Positions 42,900 to 51,058 of a DNA stretch of 64,000 bases are shown piece by piece (positions within the stretch are counted from its first letter, which is position 1; every line of letters starts with the position of its first letter). Below the pieces are notes generated by a model that was given only the letters and a program-made list of their open reading frames with translations, was not told the DNA's origin and did no database searches. The position numbers were made by a program, and so were the translations under genes. Origin of the DNA: DATFXM01 sp035315885 (GTDB taxonomy: Bacteria; Acidobacteriota; Blastocatellia; UBA7656); contig DATFXM010000140.1 in NCBI GenBank assembly GCA_035315885.1, positions 34,579 through 98,578 of the forward strand, written 5' to 3'.

Positions 42900-44342
42900 A
42901 TGTCTACGGCCCACGCAGACGAATTCGCGGCAATGGACGCGACCGCTCAGGCAGAGCTTGTTCGCAAGAAGCAGGTGAAGCCAATAGAGCTTGTGGAAGC
43001 AGCCATTAAACGCGTCGAACGCGTCAATCCCGAACTCAACGCGGTGATAACTCCAATGTATGAGGAGGCCCGCGAGGCGGCGGCACTGGTCTCGACCGAA
43101 GCCCCGTTTGCTGGAGTGCCCTTCCTGCTGAAGGATCTGCTGGCGTCATATGCCGGAGTACGAATGTGCTCGGGCAGCAGGTTTCTGCGCGACTTCACCC
43201 CTAACCACGATTCGGAACTTGTAAGGCGGTTTAAAGCGGCGGGGCTGATTACAATCGGCAAAACTAATACTCCCGAGCACGGTAGTGTTCCGACTACCGA
43301 ACCCGCGCTCTTCGGCGCGTCGAAAAACCCATGGGACACGAGCCGTACCACTGGCGGGTCGAGCGGAGGGTCAGCCGCCGCGGTCGCTGCAGGAATCGTT
43401 CCGATGGCTCATGCCAACGACGGTGGAGGGTCAATCAGAATTCCCGCGTCGTGCTGCGGTGTTTTCGGACTGAAGCCGACGCGCGCTCGGATTTCGCTCG
43501 GTCCGGATTTTGGCGACATGTTCGGCGGACTCGTAGCAGAACACGCGGTGACGCGCTCGGTAAGGGACAGCGCAGCACTGTTGGACGCCACTTCGGGAGC
43601 CATGGCGGGTGATCCGTATTGCGCGCCGCCAAAGGCTCGGCCGTTTGCCGACGAAATAGGCGTCGAAACCACCCGCCTTCGTGTTGCGCTAACGACCCAG
43701 TCATTGACCGGCACTGTGATTCACGGCGATTGCGTTGCCGCTGCGAAGGATGCCGCTGCGTTGTGCTCTGAGCTCGGTCACGAGGTCACAGAGGCTGCGC
43801 CCGCGATGAATGGCGAGTTGCTGCTACGGTCTTTTATGACGCTATGGTCTGCCGGCTGTGCATGGACAATCGACGGATTCTCGATGTTGATTGGCAGCGC
43901 GCCAAGACCGGAAGACATGGAGCCCGCCACCTGGGCTCTGTACGAGATGGGGAAGAGCCAGAAGGCCACCGATTATCTTATGGCGTTGCAATGGCTGCAG
44001 GGAATGTCGCGGGAGGTTGCTGCATTCATGAGTGATTTCGACGTCTGGCTAACGCCGACACTGGGAGATCCGCCGCTCCCGCTTGGTAGTTTTGACTCTC
44101 CGCCGGAGAACCCGATGGCCGGAATGGCTCGGGCTACTACGTTCGTGCCCTACACTCCAATCTGCAACGCGACCGGTCAGCCGGCGATGTCGGTTCCTCT
44201 CTATTGGAACGATGAGGGCTTGCCGATAGGCGTTCACTTCATCGGCCGATTCGGCGACGAGGCAACCCTCTTCCGGCTTGCGTCTCAACTCGAGGAGGCT
44301 CGTCCCTGGTCAGCAAGACGTCCTCCGGTGTTCGCTGCATAA
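42900..44342 (+). CDS. Amidase-signature family amidase
   Basis: CGGAG precedes ATG 42900. A 480-residue cytoplasmic hydrolase with the Ser-cisSer-Lys triad: Lys78 in PFLLKDLLASY, Ser154 in TTGGSSGGSAAA and Ser178 in ANDGGGSIRIPAS; the spacings (76 and 24) match known amidases. The signature also includes GLITIGKTNTPEHGS and FGLKPTRARIS. The C-terminal part ends with ATGQPAMSVPLYWNDEGLPIGVHFIGRFGDEATLFRLASQLE. It cleaves amide bonds of unknown substrates. It is followed 26 bases later by a VOC fragment. No obvious operon partner. Confidence 0.92.
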   Translation: MSTAHADEFAAMDATAQAELVRKKQVKPIELVEAAIKRVERVNPELNAVITPMYEEAREAAALVSTEAPFAGVPFLLKDLLASYAGVRMCSGSRFLRDFTPNHDSELVRRFKAAGLITIGKTNTPEHGSVPTTEPALFGASKNPWDTSRTTGGSSGGSAAAVAAGIVPMAHANDGGGSIRIPASCCGVFGLKPTRARISLGPDFGDMFGGLVAEHAVTRSVRDSAALLDATSGAMAGDPYCAPPKARPFADEIGVETTRLRVALTTQSLTGTVIHGDCVAAAKDAAALCSELGHEVTEAAPAMNGELLLRSFMTLWSAGCAWTIDGFSMLIGSAPRPEDMEPATWALYEMGKSQKATDYLMALQWLQGMSREVAAFMSDFDVWLTPTLGDPPLPLGSFDSPPENPMAGMARATTFVPYTPICNATGQPAMSVPLYWNDEGLPIGVHFIGRFGDEATLFRLASQLEEARPWSARRPPVFAA

Positions 44343-44368
44343 GCGCTGGTCTGTTCTCTCGGAACTCA

Positions 44369-44560
44369 GTGTTTGCGCGTTTCTTGGTGCGGGACATGAC
44401 TTACATAATGGTGGACAGCATCAACGCGACCCTTAAGAATATTGCGTCCGCGGGGGGCGAAACAGTAACCCCGTTTACCGAGTTGCCCAATGGCTCGGGT
44501 TATGCGACGTTCCGCGACCCTGCCGGGAACCAGCTTGGTCTTTATCAGGAAGCCAGATAG
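44369..44560 (+). pseudogene. C-terminal fragment of a VOC/glyoxalase-like protein
   Basis: A 63-codon frame whose residues TYIMVDSINATLKNIASAGGETVTPFTELPNGSGYATFRDPAGNQLGLYQEAR match the last half of a vicinal-oxygen-chelate protein (shown as two parts: VDSINATLKNIASAGGETVT and GYATFRDPAGNQLGLYQ). The N-terminal half, with the first metal ligand, is missing; only 26 bases separate the amidase stop from this frame. It is therefore a remnant left by a deletion that placed the amidase next to it, and probably not functional. Confidence 0.7.
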
Positions 44561-44590
44561 TGCAGAGCTTCGGTGGCGTGTATCCCCAAG

Positions 44591-44616
44591 CTCAGCACTC
44601 AGGACTCAGCACTCCT
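44591..44616. repeat. Heptamer tract CTCAGCACTCAGGACTCAGCACTC
   Basis: Three 7-base units immediately before the ATG of the DUF5990-type gene. There is one orientation only and no hairpin partner. Its position replaces a normal ribosome-binding site, so translation of the next gene starts from repeat-derived sequence. Confidence 0.7.
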
Positions 44617-44617
44617 T

Positions 44618-45580
44618 ATGGACAGGCAGATAACATTTCGCATCACCTTAACGGCGCCGCCGCTCGGAGTTGATTTCGGCCTGCAAAAAGGCAAAGGATC
44701 GAACTACGAAACAGTTCAGAAGCAGCGATCCGCAGGAAAGGACCTACACTTCGAATTCACGGCCGGCCTCAAGCCGGGCGGAAAGTCAAATGAGCCGGCG
44801 TTGAGCGGTCCTTTCGTGCAGGGGCCGACGGGCGGCAAATTCGTTTATCTGGACATAGGCACGTACGCAGGGCAATTGGATACTTGCTGGAGCCGGAGAC
44901 TGAAGATCCCGCTGTACGGGATCACGACCGACCTTTTGAGCGAGTCTTCAGACGAGTCTGACCTGGTCCTCGAGACCCGAGTCCCGGGGACTGGCCGGGA
45001 CGGCGGCCCCAACTGCGCAACCGTGAAACCATTTGAGGGTTGGAGGATGGCCTGCGCGCAAGGCTCCGGCAAGTCAGCTAGGGGAAGTTCCGATCGAGAC
45101 GCCCGGCTGACCAAACGGCGCGCTGCCAATAAGTCATCGGTCGCGCGCAAGAATAACGAAAGCAGCGCTCGCGCTACGGCGGCCAAGGGTGCTCGCGTCG
45201 CAGCGAGCAAAGGTGCACGCGCTGGAGCGCGAAAGGGTTCTGGATGCGATTGGTCTACCGTTCAACAGATTGCGCGCGGATTGCCGGAGGCGGTGGAGGG
45301 CTTGTCCTACGGCACAGCAGCGTTCCACGTTCGAAAGAAACTTTTCGTCAGAATGCACCAAGGGCGAGAATCAGTGGTGGTCATGATCCCGATTGAGGTG
45401 CGCGAAGGCTTGATGCAAAGCGATCCGGAAACGTTCTACATAACCGACCACTATCTGGGTTATCCGGCGATGCTTGTCAGACTCCGAACAGTTCGGTTTG
45501 AAGATCTCCGATCCCTTGTTGAAGAGAGCTGGCGTAGTCAGGCGCCGCTGAAGCTTCTTGTGGAATACGATTCAAAGTAG
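44618..45580 (+). CDS. DUF5990-MmcQ/YjbR fusion protein
   Basis: ATG 44618 is chosen as the first codon of the conserved domain; no ribosome-binding site precedes it. Residues ~2-130 match DUF5990 (ITFRITLTAPPLGVDFGLQKGKGSNYETVQ, SGPFVQGPTGGKFVYLDIGTYAGQ, CWSRRLKIPLYGI, given in parts). A basic Ala/Lys/Ser linker of ~60 residues contains a near-repeat (ATAAKGARVAASKGARAGARKGSG). Residues ~220-320 match the MmcQ/YjbR domain (TVQQIARGLPEAVEGLSYG, KLFVRMHQGRESVVVMIP, FYITDHYLGYPAMLVRL), a small fold linked to DNA binding. The linker resembles tails that bind nucleic acid. Both domains are usually separate proteins; the fusion's role is unknown. 320 residues. Confidence 0.8.
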   Translation: MDRQITFRITLTAPPLGVDFGLQKGKGSNYETVQKQRSAGKDLHFEFTAGLKPGGKSNEPALSGPFVQGPTGGKFVYLDIGTYAGQLDTCWSRRLKIPLYGITTDLLSESSDESDLVLETRVPGTGRDGGPNCATVKPFEGWRMACAQGSGKSARGSSDRDARLTKRRAANKSSVARKNNESSARATAAKGARVAASKGARAGARKGSGCDWSTVQQIARGLPEAVEGLSYGTAAFHVRKKLFVRMHQGRESVVVMIPIEVREGLMQSDPETFYITDHYLGYPAMLVRLRTVRFEDLRSLVEESWRSQAPLKLLVEYDSK

Positions 45581-45896
45581 GCGGCAGACTCTTGAAGGTC
45601 TAAGGATCAGATTTCCGGATTAACCATGAATTATCGCCGGTCGCGACGCGTGGAGACTCGAACTGGCAGGCGGGGAGTAAATTTCGCGAGCGCTTACCCA
45701 GTCCCTGCGCAAATTCTCGCATTCAACGCGTGAAGAATTCCGCGGGGATCTTGAAATTCGTCCTTTCAGAAGCTTGTCCCGATTTTTTGGTAGGCACGCC
45801 AGTTGCGGATTACACCGGGTCTCGGGAAATTGAAGCCTTTAAGATCTCGGTCTGCGGCAAACCCAAAGCTAGAAATGTGTTGATATCGAGGTTGAG
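45581..45896. other. 316-bp intergenic region without recognised features
   Basis: No repeat of the window's families and no convincing frame. It separates the fusion gene from a small co-directional gene, so it may hold the promoter of the latter. Confidence 0.3.
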
Positions 45897-46085
45897 TTGA
45901 ATTCGATTGTTGTTTCTGAATGGGATCCTGAATGCTTTCATCGAAAGGTGCTCGATCTGGAGGCAAACGGATACGTTTGCCGGCAAGAGACATATCGGGT
46001 GACTGCTGAGATGAATCCTGAGACTGGACGGATCTCGCACGTCTACACGATCGAGATGCAACGGGAAGAGGAGAAGGAGTACTGA
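45897..46085 (+). CDS. Small conserved acidic protein
   Basis: A 62-residue protein starting at TTG 45897, with GAGG five bases upstream; a stop codon lies 9 codons further up in frame. The sequence has a natural look: FHRKVLDLEANGYVCRQETY, RVTAEMNPETGRISHVYTIEMQREEEKEY. It has charged helices, a central beta pair and an acidic tail. I recall similar small proteins in Acidobacteriota but cannot name a family. It is not a shadow of another gene, because the opposite strand has no convincing frame. Role unknown. Confidence 0.6.
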   Translation: MNSIVVSEWDPECFHRKVLDLEANGYVCRQETYRVTAEMNPETGRISHVYTIEMQREEEKEY

Positions 46086-46090
46086 CTTCT

Positions 46091-46128
46091 AAGTGCTGAG
46101 TGCTGAGTCTTGAGTGCTGAGTGCTGAC
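46091..46128. repeat. CTGAGTK heptamer tract before the 78-bp tandem array
   Basis: Five heptamers (AGTGCTGAGTGCTGAGTC..., reaching 46128) right after the stop of the small acidic gene. This is the left arm of the large junction structure; the usual right arm near the DUF2277 stop is absent. Confidence 0.75.
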
Positions 46129-46545
46129 AACCCCGAAGGGGTTGCGTCGTCGAGCCCAGGGTTGCCGTCCGCGGCTACCCTGGGGTCAAGATGATCAAAG
46201 CCGTCCAACCCCGAAGTGGTTGCGTCGTCGAGCCCAGGGTTGGCCGTCCGCGGCTACCCTGGGGTCAAGATGATCAAAGCCGTCCAACCCCGAAGTGGTT
46301 GCGTCGTCGAGCCCAGGGTTGCCGTCCGCGGCTACCCTGGGGTCAAGATGATCAAAGCCGTCCAACCCCGAAGGGGTTGCGTCGTCCAGCCCAGGGTTGG
46401 CCGTCCGCGGCTACCCTGGGGTCAAGATGATCAAATGCGTCCAACCCCGAAGGGGTTGCGTCGTCCAGCCCAGGGTTGGCCGGCCGCGGCTACCCTGGGG
46501 TCAAGTTGATCAAATCCCTCCAACCCTGAAAGGGTTGCGTCCTGA
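46129..46545. repeat. Tandem array of five 78-79 bp units plus a partial sixth, at a convergent junction
   Basis: Units begin at 46129, 46207, 46286, 46364 and 46443; a partial unit begins at 46522. Each holds AACCCCGAAGGGGTT (GTGGTT in two), then GCGTCGTCGAGCCCAGGGTTG, a CCGTCCGCGG core, CTACCCTGGGGTCAAGATGATC and AAAGCCGTCC. Two dyads per unit can fold: the AACCCC/GGGGTT pair and CCCAGGGT/ACCCTGGG. Single copies of the same elements occur at 4981-5110 and 8496-8600. There is no variable spacer, so it is not a CRISPR. Confidence 0.92.
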
Positions 46546-46625
46546 AACCTGAAATTGATCGTCCCTTGCAGGTTAGCGAAACAGAATCGCCCTAACCCTT
46601 TTTCCGATAGTGACCCGCTCGAGAC

Positions 46626-46895
46626 TCAGCCCCCGAATCTCTGCGCGGCGCGCACCTTCGCCTTAGCAGCTTCATCTTCGCGATTCTTTGGCGGGACGGT
46701 TGTCTCGAGAGAGTTCAAGAGCCGTGCTGAGATCCCAGCTATCTCATCTACCGCCTCGAGGAACGAAGCTTCGTTTGCCTTCGAAGGCTTGGTGAAGCCA
46801 CTGATTTTTCTGACGAATTGCATAGAAGCCGCCCGAATCTCTTCATCGGTGACAGGCGGCTCAAAGTTAAAGAGCGTTTTGATATTCCTACACAT
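46626..46895 (-). CDS. DUF2277-family small protein
   Basis: ATG 46895 (AGGA 5 bases upstream) gives 89 residues that match DUF2277 well: MCRNIKTLFNFEPPVTDEEI, FVRKISGFTKPSKANEASFLEAVDEI and the end KAKVRAAQRFGG. An upstream frame opens 14 codons earlier but is not conserved-looking. DUF2277 proteins are small, cytoplasmic, all-helical and of unknown function. The gene faces the tandem repeat array with its 3' end. Confidence 0.85.
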   Translation of the reverse strand: MCRNIKTLFNFEPPVTDEEIRAASMQFVRKISGFTKPSKANEASFLEAVDEIAGISARLLNSLETTVPPKNREDEAAKAKVRAAQRFGG

Positions 46896-47198
46896 CAGTC
46901 CTGACCTCGAACCCTCATGACGGTTGTCGTCGATCACAATTGTTGTCGTTGTCGACAGTATCTTAAACGCTTGATGTGAATGAGTCGAACTTTCAGGTGT
47001 CCGGGCGTTGTCTTAGTTTGATGTCGCGCTAATCAAATCAGGCGTCGCCCTTTGCGGTGAATCGACCCGCAGACGTTGCGTCCTCCGCCGATACTTGCTA
47101 GAGTCCTGCGACGATTAGGCCTTTGGATTCATCCCCAATCCGGCTCGGGAAGAGCTGGTAGGTCCTCAACCGACGAATCGAAAATTCCGGGAGTCCCT
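46896..47198. other. Divergent region between the DUF2277 and TPR-CHAT genes
   Basis: These 303 bases hold a GTTGTCG-type short repeat (TTGTTGTCGTTGTCGAC at ~46937-46955) and no gene or terminator I can support. Both promoters should be here. Confidence 0.3.
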
Positions 47199-50100
47199 AT
47201 GAGTATTCATGTTCCCAAGACGGCGCCTCGTCATTTTTCAACCGCCCTCCGTCTAGGTGTGTTTCTTGCGGCTGCACTGCTTGCAACTCTTTTTTCCACG
47301 AACTGGTCCACAACAGGTATCGCGGTGGGCGGCAGCCGTTGGCGTGCGGGTCAGGAGAAAGCCCCGCAACCTGCCGTGGAACCGCTCGAACAGGGCAAAC
47401 CAATTGATCGTCCGATCTCAGGAGGCGAGAAGCACTACTATCAGCTTGCTCTTCGAGAGGGTGAATACGCGAAAGTGACCATCGAGCAGCACGCGATAGA
47501 TTTCACGGTCAGATGCTACGCGCCGGACGGCAAAGTGATGTCGGAGTCGGACCAGGAGACCACGCTTAACGGAGATGAGAGGGCTGAGGTGGTCGCGAGC
47601 GTTGCGGGTGCCTACAAGATTGAGATCGATGCAAAATACAAGGTCTTTCCTGCTGGGAGCTATGTGATACGCATCGACGAGCTGCGAGCGGCAACAGACA
47701 ATGACAGATCGCTACAGGAAGCGCGCGAGCTTTACCGGCAAGCCTTCTACGACATCCCGAAGGGAAAATACGATGAAGCACAAAAGGCCCTCGAGCGGGT
47801 CCTCGAGATAAGGCAAAAGATCCTCGGACCGGATCATCGCGACATAGCCCACGCGCTGACTTCTTTGGGAAATATCGCGTACTACAAGGGCGACTTGCCG
47901 AACTCCGAGCGATACTTTCGCGCCTCAATAGACATGCTGAAGAAGACCGTAGGCCCTGAGCATGCCTACCTGGCCACCACCATGAATAACCTGGCGAGCC
48001 TCTATTCGGTAAAAGGAGACCTGCCGGCTGCAGAACTCATTCACAAAGAGGCCCTCAAGATACGCGAACAAGTGCTGTGGCCAGAGCATCCGGATATCGC
48101 GCAGTCTTTGAACAACCTCGCCAACATCTACAACACCAAAGGCGACGTCGAAAGCGCCGAGCCTCTCTATCAACGAGCGATTGAGATAAACGAAAAAGTA
48201 CTGGGCGCCGATCACGTCAATCTCGCTTTTCCATTGAATAATCTCGGTCAGTGCTACATGCAGAGGGAGGAGTTCGATAAGGCGGAAGCGATGCTGCAAA
48301 GAGCGCTGGCCATCAGGGAGAAGCAACTCGGCAAGGATCATCCCGGCGTCGCCATGGTCGTTTACAACCTGGGCGAGACTTACGTTGGCAAAGGGGACTA
48401 CGAGAAGGCGGAAAGGCTGCATCAAAGAGCGCTCAAGATCAGAGAGACCGCGCTGGGATTGGACCACCCGGAATCTGCGCGCTCTCTGAACAGCCTCGGG
48501 ACCTTGTACCTTGCGCAGAACAGGTTCGATCTCTCCGAGGAGTTTTACAATCGCGCACTCGAGATAAGAGAGCGGGTCCTTGGACCGGCGCACCCCGATA
48601 CGCTGAAGACACTGAACGGCCTCGCCAAGCTCTACACCGCAAAAGGAGACTTTCCTCGCGCAATTCAGTTTCAGGCGCGGGCCATCGAGGGCACCGAAAA
48701 GGACATCGATCTGAACCTTGCGATCGGGTCAGAGCGACAGAAAGAGACGTACCTTGCAAATTTGCCGGAGGAGCTGGACCGCGCGATCTCGCTCAACGTT
48801 AGCTTTGCCCCTCAAGATCAGACCGCAGCCGATCTGGCGGCGACGACGGTGTTGAGGCGAAAGGGGCGTGTGCTGGACGCGATGTCCGACAGCTTCGCGT
48901 CGCTGCGTAGTCGCGCCGATATGCAGGGACAGTCGCTCATAGCGAAATTCAACGAGGTAACCGCGCAACTGGCAAGACTCGTACTCAACGGACCACGCGG
49001 CGAAAACGCAGCAGAGCACCAGAAGAAGATAAAGGCTCTGGAAGCCGACCGCGAGGCGCTGGAGAGTGAGATAAGCCGAAGCGTAGGCTTTTACGAGCGG
49101 CCGGCCCACATCGGGTTGAATAGCGTTAAGGCTGAGATCCCGGCCGATGCAGCTTTGCTGGAGTTTGCCACCTTTCTGCTAGCGCCAAAAGACCAAAAGG
49201 AAGCTTCGTCCGGCAGTCCTCACTACGCGGTGTACATCCTTCGCCGAAGCGGTCAGGTTCAATGGAAAGACCTGGGCCCTGCACAACAGATCGACGATTC
49301 GGTTGCTGCGCTTCGGAAGGCGCTGCACGATCCGAGGCGAGCCGACGTCAAGACAATAGCTCGCTCGGTGGATGAAAAAGTTATGCGTCCGGTGAGAGCG
49401 ATGATCGGCGATGCGACGCGCTTGCTGGTTTCGCCCGACGGCTCGCTGAACCTGATTCCGTTTGAGGCTCTCTGCGATGAGCGCGGCAAGTATCTCCTGG
49501 AGCGCTACACAATCAGTTATCTGACAAGCGGTCGCGACCTGTTGAGGTTGAGGGTGCCGCGCCCCAGCAAGCAGGAGCCGGTCGTGCTGGCCGACCCGTG
49601 GTTTGGCGAGCCGAGCGTCTCGCACAGGCCTGCCGGAAAACCGCGCGTCAAGAATGCATCATTTAATAAGAGGCGACAGAACGTCACAACTGGAGAAGAT
49701 TTATCCAGCGTCTACTTCGGACGGCTCACCGGCACGGCACAGGAGGCGGGCAGTATAAAAGCGCTCTTCCCTCAGGCTACAGTGCTCACAGGAAAGCAGG
49801 CGACGGAATCCGCGTTGAAGAGTGTTAATGCGCCTGAGCTTCTGCACATTGCAACGCACGGCTTCTTTCTACAAGACCCCGCGGCGAAGCAGAAGGGCGA
49901 AATCAGCGGCTTGAGCGGGACACGGGCGATCAATGCACTTGTTCGCGTGGACAATCCGCTGTTGAGGTCGGGACTCGCGCTTGCGGGAGCGAACACTACT
50001 ACGGGCGGAACCGACGACGGCGTTCTAACTGCGCTTGAAGCGTCTGGGTTGAACTTGTGGGGCACGAAGTTGGTTACTCTTTCGGCTTGCGACACAGGCA

Positions 50101-50381
50101 TCGGCGAAGTGAAAAACGGCGAAGGAGTATACGGGCTGCGCAGGGCGTTCACGCTTGCGGGAGCGGAGACACTCGTGATGAGCCTGTGGGCGGTAAGCGA
50201 TGTGGTAACCAGGGAGCTGATGACTGCATATTATGAACGGCTGAAGGCGGGAGAGGGACGGGGAGAGGCGTTGCGACATGTAAAGCTGAAGATCATGGAG
50301 TCCGAAGGGCGTCGACACCCGTTCTATTGGGCGAGTTTCATTCAATCAGGCGAGTGGGGCAGTCTGGAAGTAAAGCGGTGA
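47199..50381 (+). CDS. Exported TPR-CHAT peptidase-like protein with N-terminal PPC-like domain
   Basis: ATG 47199 has GGGAG ~8 bases upstream. The 1060-residue protein has an export or anchor helix (residues ~13-44), a beta domain like pre-peptidase C-terminal domains (~60-155: GEKHYYQLALREGEYAKVTIEQ ... AGSYVIRIDEL), about seven kinesin-light-chain-type TPRs (~180-500, units such as YYKGDLPNSERYFRAS and NNLANIYNTKGDVESAE), a helical linker and a CHAT domain (~690-1050). CHAT is a caspase-fold peptidase; the dyad is His887 in HIATHGFF and Cys964 in LSACDTG. TPRs likely bind a partner that controls it. Export outside the cytoplasm is typical of soil-bacterial TPR-CHAT proteins; the target is unknown. 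Confidence 0.9.
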   Translation: MSIHVPKTAPRHFSTALRLGVFLAAALLATLFSTNWSTTGIAVGGSRWRAGQEKAPQPAVEPLEQGKPIDRPISGGEKHYYQLALREGEYAKVTIEQHAIDFTVRCYAPDGKVMSESDQETTLNGDERAEVVASVAGAYKIEIDAKYKVFPAGSYVIRIDELRAATDNDRSLQEARELYRQAFYDIPKGKYDEAQKALERVLEIRQKILGPDHRDIAHALTSLGNIAYYKGDLPNSERYFRASIDMLKKTVGPEHAYLATTMNNLASLYSVKGDLPAAELIHKEALKIREQVLWPEHPDIAQSLNNLANIYNTKGDVESAEPLYQRAIEINEKVLGADHVNLAFPLNNLGQCYMQREEFDKAEAMLQRALAIREKQLGKDHPGVAMVVYNLGETYVGKGDYEKAERLHQRALKIRETALGLDHPESARSLNSLGTLYLAQNRFDLSEEFYNRALEIRERVLGPAHPDTLKTLNGLAKLYTAKGDFPRAIQFQARAIEGTEKDIDLNLAIGSERQKETYLANLPEELDRAISLNVSFAPQDQTAADLAATTVLRRKGRVLDAMSDSFASLRSRADMQGQSLIAKFNEVTAQLARLVLNGPRGENAAEHQKKIKALEADREALESEISRSVGFYERPAHIGLNSVKAEIPADAALLEFATFLLAPKDQKEASSGSPHYAVYILRRSGQVQWKDLGPAQQIDDSVAALRKALHDPRRADVKTIARSVDEKVMRPVRAMIGDATRLLVSPDGSLNLIPFEALCDERGKYLLERYTISYLTSGRDLLRLRVPRPSKQEPVVLADPWFGEPSVSHRPAGKPRVKNASFNKRRQNVTTGEDLSSVYFGRLTGTAQEAGSIKALFPQATVLTGKQATESALKSVNAPELLHIATHGFFLQDPAAKQKGEISGLSGTRAINALVRVDNPLLRSGLALAGANTTTGGTDDGVLTALEASGLNLWGTKLVTLSACDTGIGEVKNGEGVYGLRRAFTLAGAETLVMSLWAVSDVVTRELMTAYYERLKAGEGRGEALRHVKLKIMESEGRRHPFYWASFIQSGEWGSLEVKR

Positions 50382-50393
50382 AGGGGACTGGGA

Positions 50394-50515
50394 GTTTCGG
50401 GTTTCGGGTTTCGGGTTATTCAGATAGAGACTCGAATGGCGGGCTATGCTCGACGAAAGACCCACTCAATCAAACGAACCCGAAACTCGAAACGCTAACC
50501 CGAAACCCTAACCCA
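50394..50515. repeat. GGGTTTC heptamer inverted repeat at a convergent junction
   Basis: The left arm (50394-50418) is TTTCGGGTTTCGGGTTTCGGG. The right arm (50476-50514) is its reverse complement with changes: GAACCCGAAACTCGAAACG and CTAACCCGAAACCCTAACCC. The core is ~57 unique bases. Same layout as the CTGAGT blocks, different heptamer. Confidence 0.8.
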
Positions 50516-50518
50516 ACG

Positions 50519-51025
50519 TCAGTCGTTCACTACTGCAATAGCCTCCACTTCGCAAAGGTACTCAGGCCGAACGAGCTGCTTTACCACTACCAGCGTGCTG
50601 GCAGGCGGCGCGTCTTTGTTGACGAAGCTGTCGCGCGTTTCTCGTAACGCTTGCAGGTCAGACGCGTCGGTTATGTAGTAGTTCAGCTTGACCACATCCT
50701 TGAACTGCGCGCCAGCCTCCTTAAGCCTGCTATTCAGGTTCGAGAACACTTGCCGGATCTGCGCGCGAAAATCACCGGCCCCGACTAGATTTCCCCCGCC
50801 ATCAAGCGCGATTTGTCCTGCAATGTACAGAGTTCTACCGCCGCGTACTTCTACAACGTGCGAGTAACCTGCCGGAGCTCGGTCGATGAAACGAACTGAT
50901 GATTCCCTTGTACTCATCTTTTGCCTCCCCTGCGGTTTGTTGGTTGTTTGTCCACCGTAGCCTTCGCTGAGCGCGAATATAGAAACTGAAAAGAGGAGAA
51001 TCTTTATCGGGGTGTAGCGATTCAT
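50519..51025 (-). CDS. ridA: RidA/YjgF-family protein with two plausible starts (secreted and cytosolic forms)
   Basis: Start 51025 has GGGAGGG and encodes a signal peptide (residues ~8-24, PIKILLFSVSIFALSEGYGG). A second ATG at 50917 also has a strong GGGAGG and would give a 131-residue cytosolic form, the usual RidA length. The core has VRGGRTLYIAGQIALDGGGN, a trimer-forming strand set and the active-site-like ESR replacement region PPASTLVVVKQLVRPEYLCEVEAIAVV (Arg in LVRPEYLCEVE). RidA proteins hydrolyse reactive imines from amino-acid metabolism. The MerR gene ends 34 bases upstream on the same strand, so the pair may be an operon. Confidence 0.82.
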   Translation of the reverse strand: MNRYTPIKILLFSVSIFALSEGYGGQTTNKPQGRQKMSTRESSVRFIDRAPAGYSHVVEVRGGRTLYIAGQIALDGGGNLVGAGDFRAQIRQVFSNLNSRLKEAGAQFKDVVKLNYYITDASDLQALRETRDSFVNKDAPPASTLVVVKQLVRPEYLCEVEAIAVVND

Positions 51026-51058
51026 GAGTCCCTCCCGAAAGAGCCGCGTCGACTTCAA

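Noticed and set aside
46129..46545. CRISPR array
   Set aside because: Units are contiguous and nearly identical over their full length; there are no unique spacers and no cas genes.
50394..50515. Telomeric repeat marking a linear replicon end
   Set aside because: Short, internal, mirror-arranged and flanked by genes on both sides.
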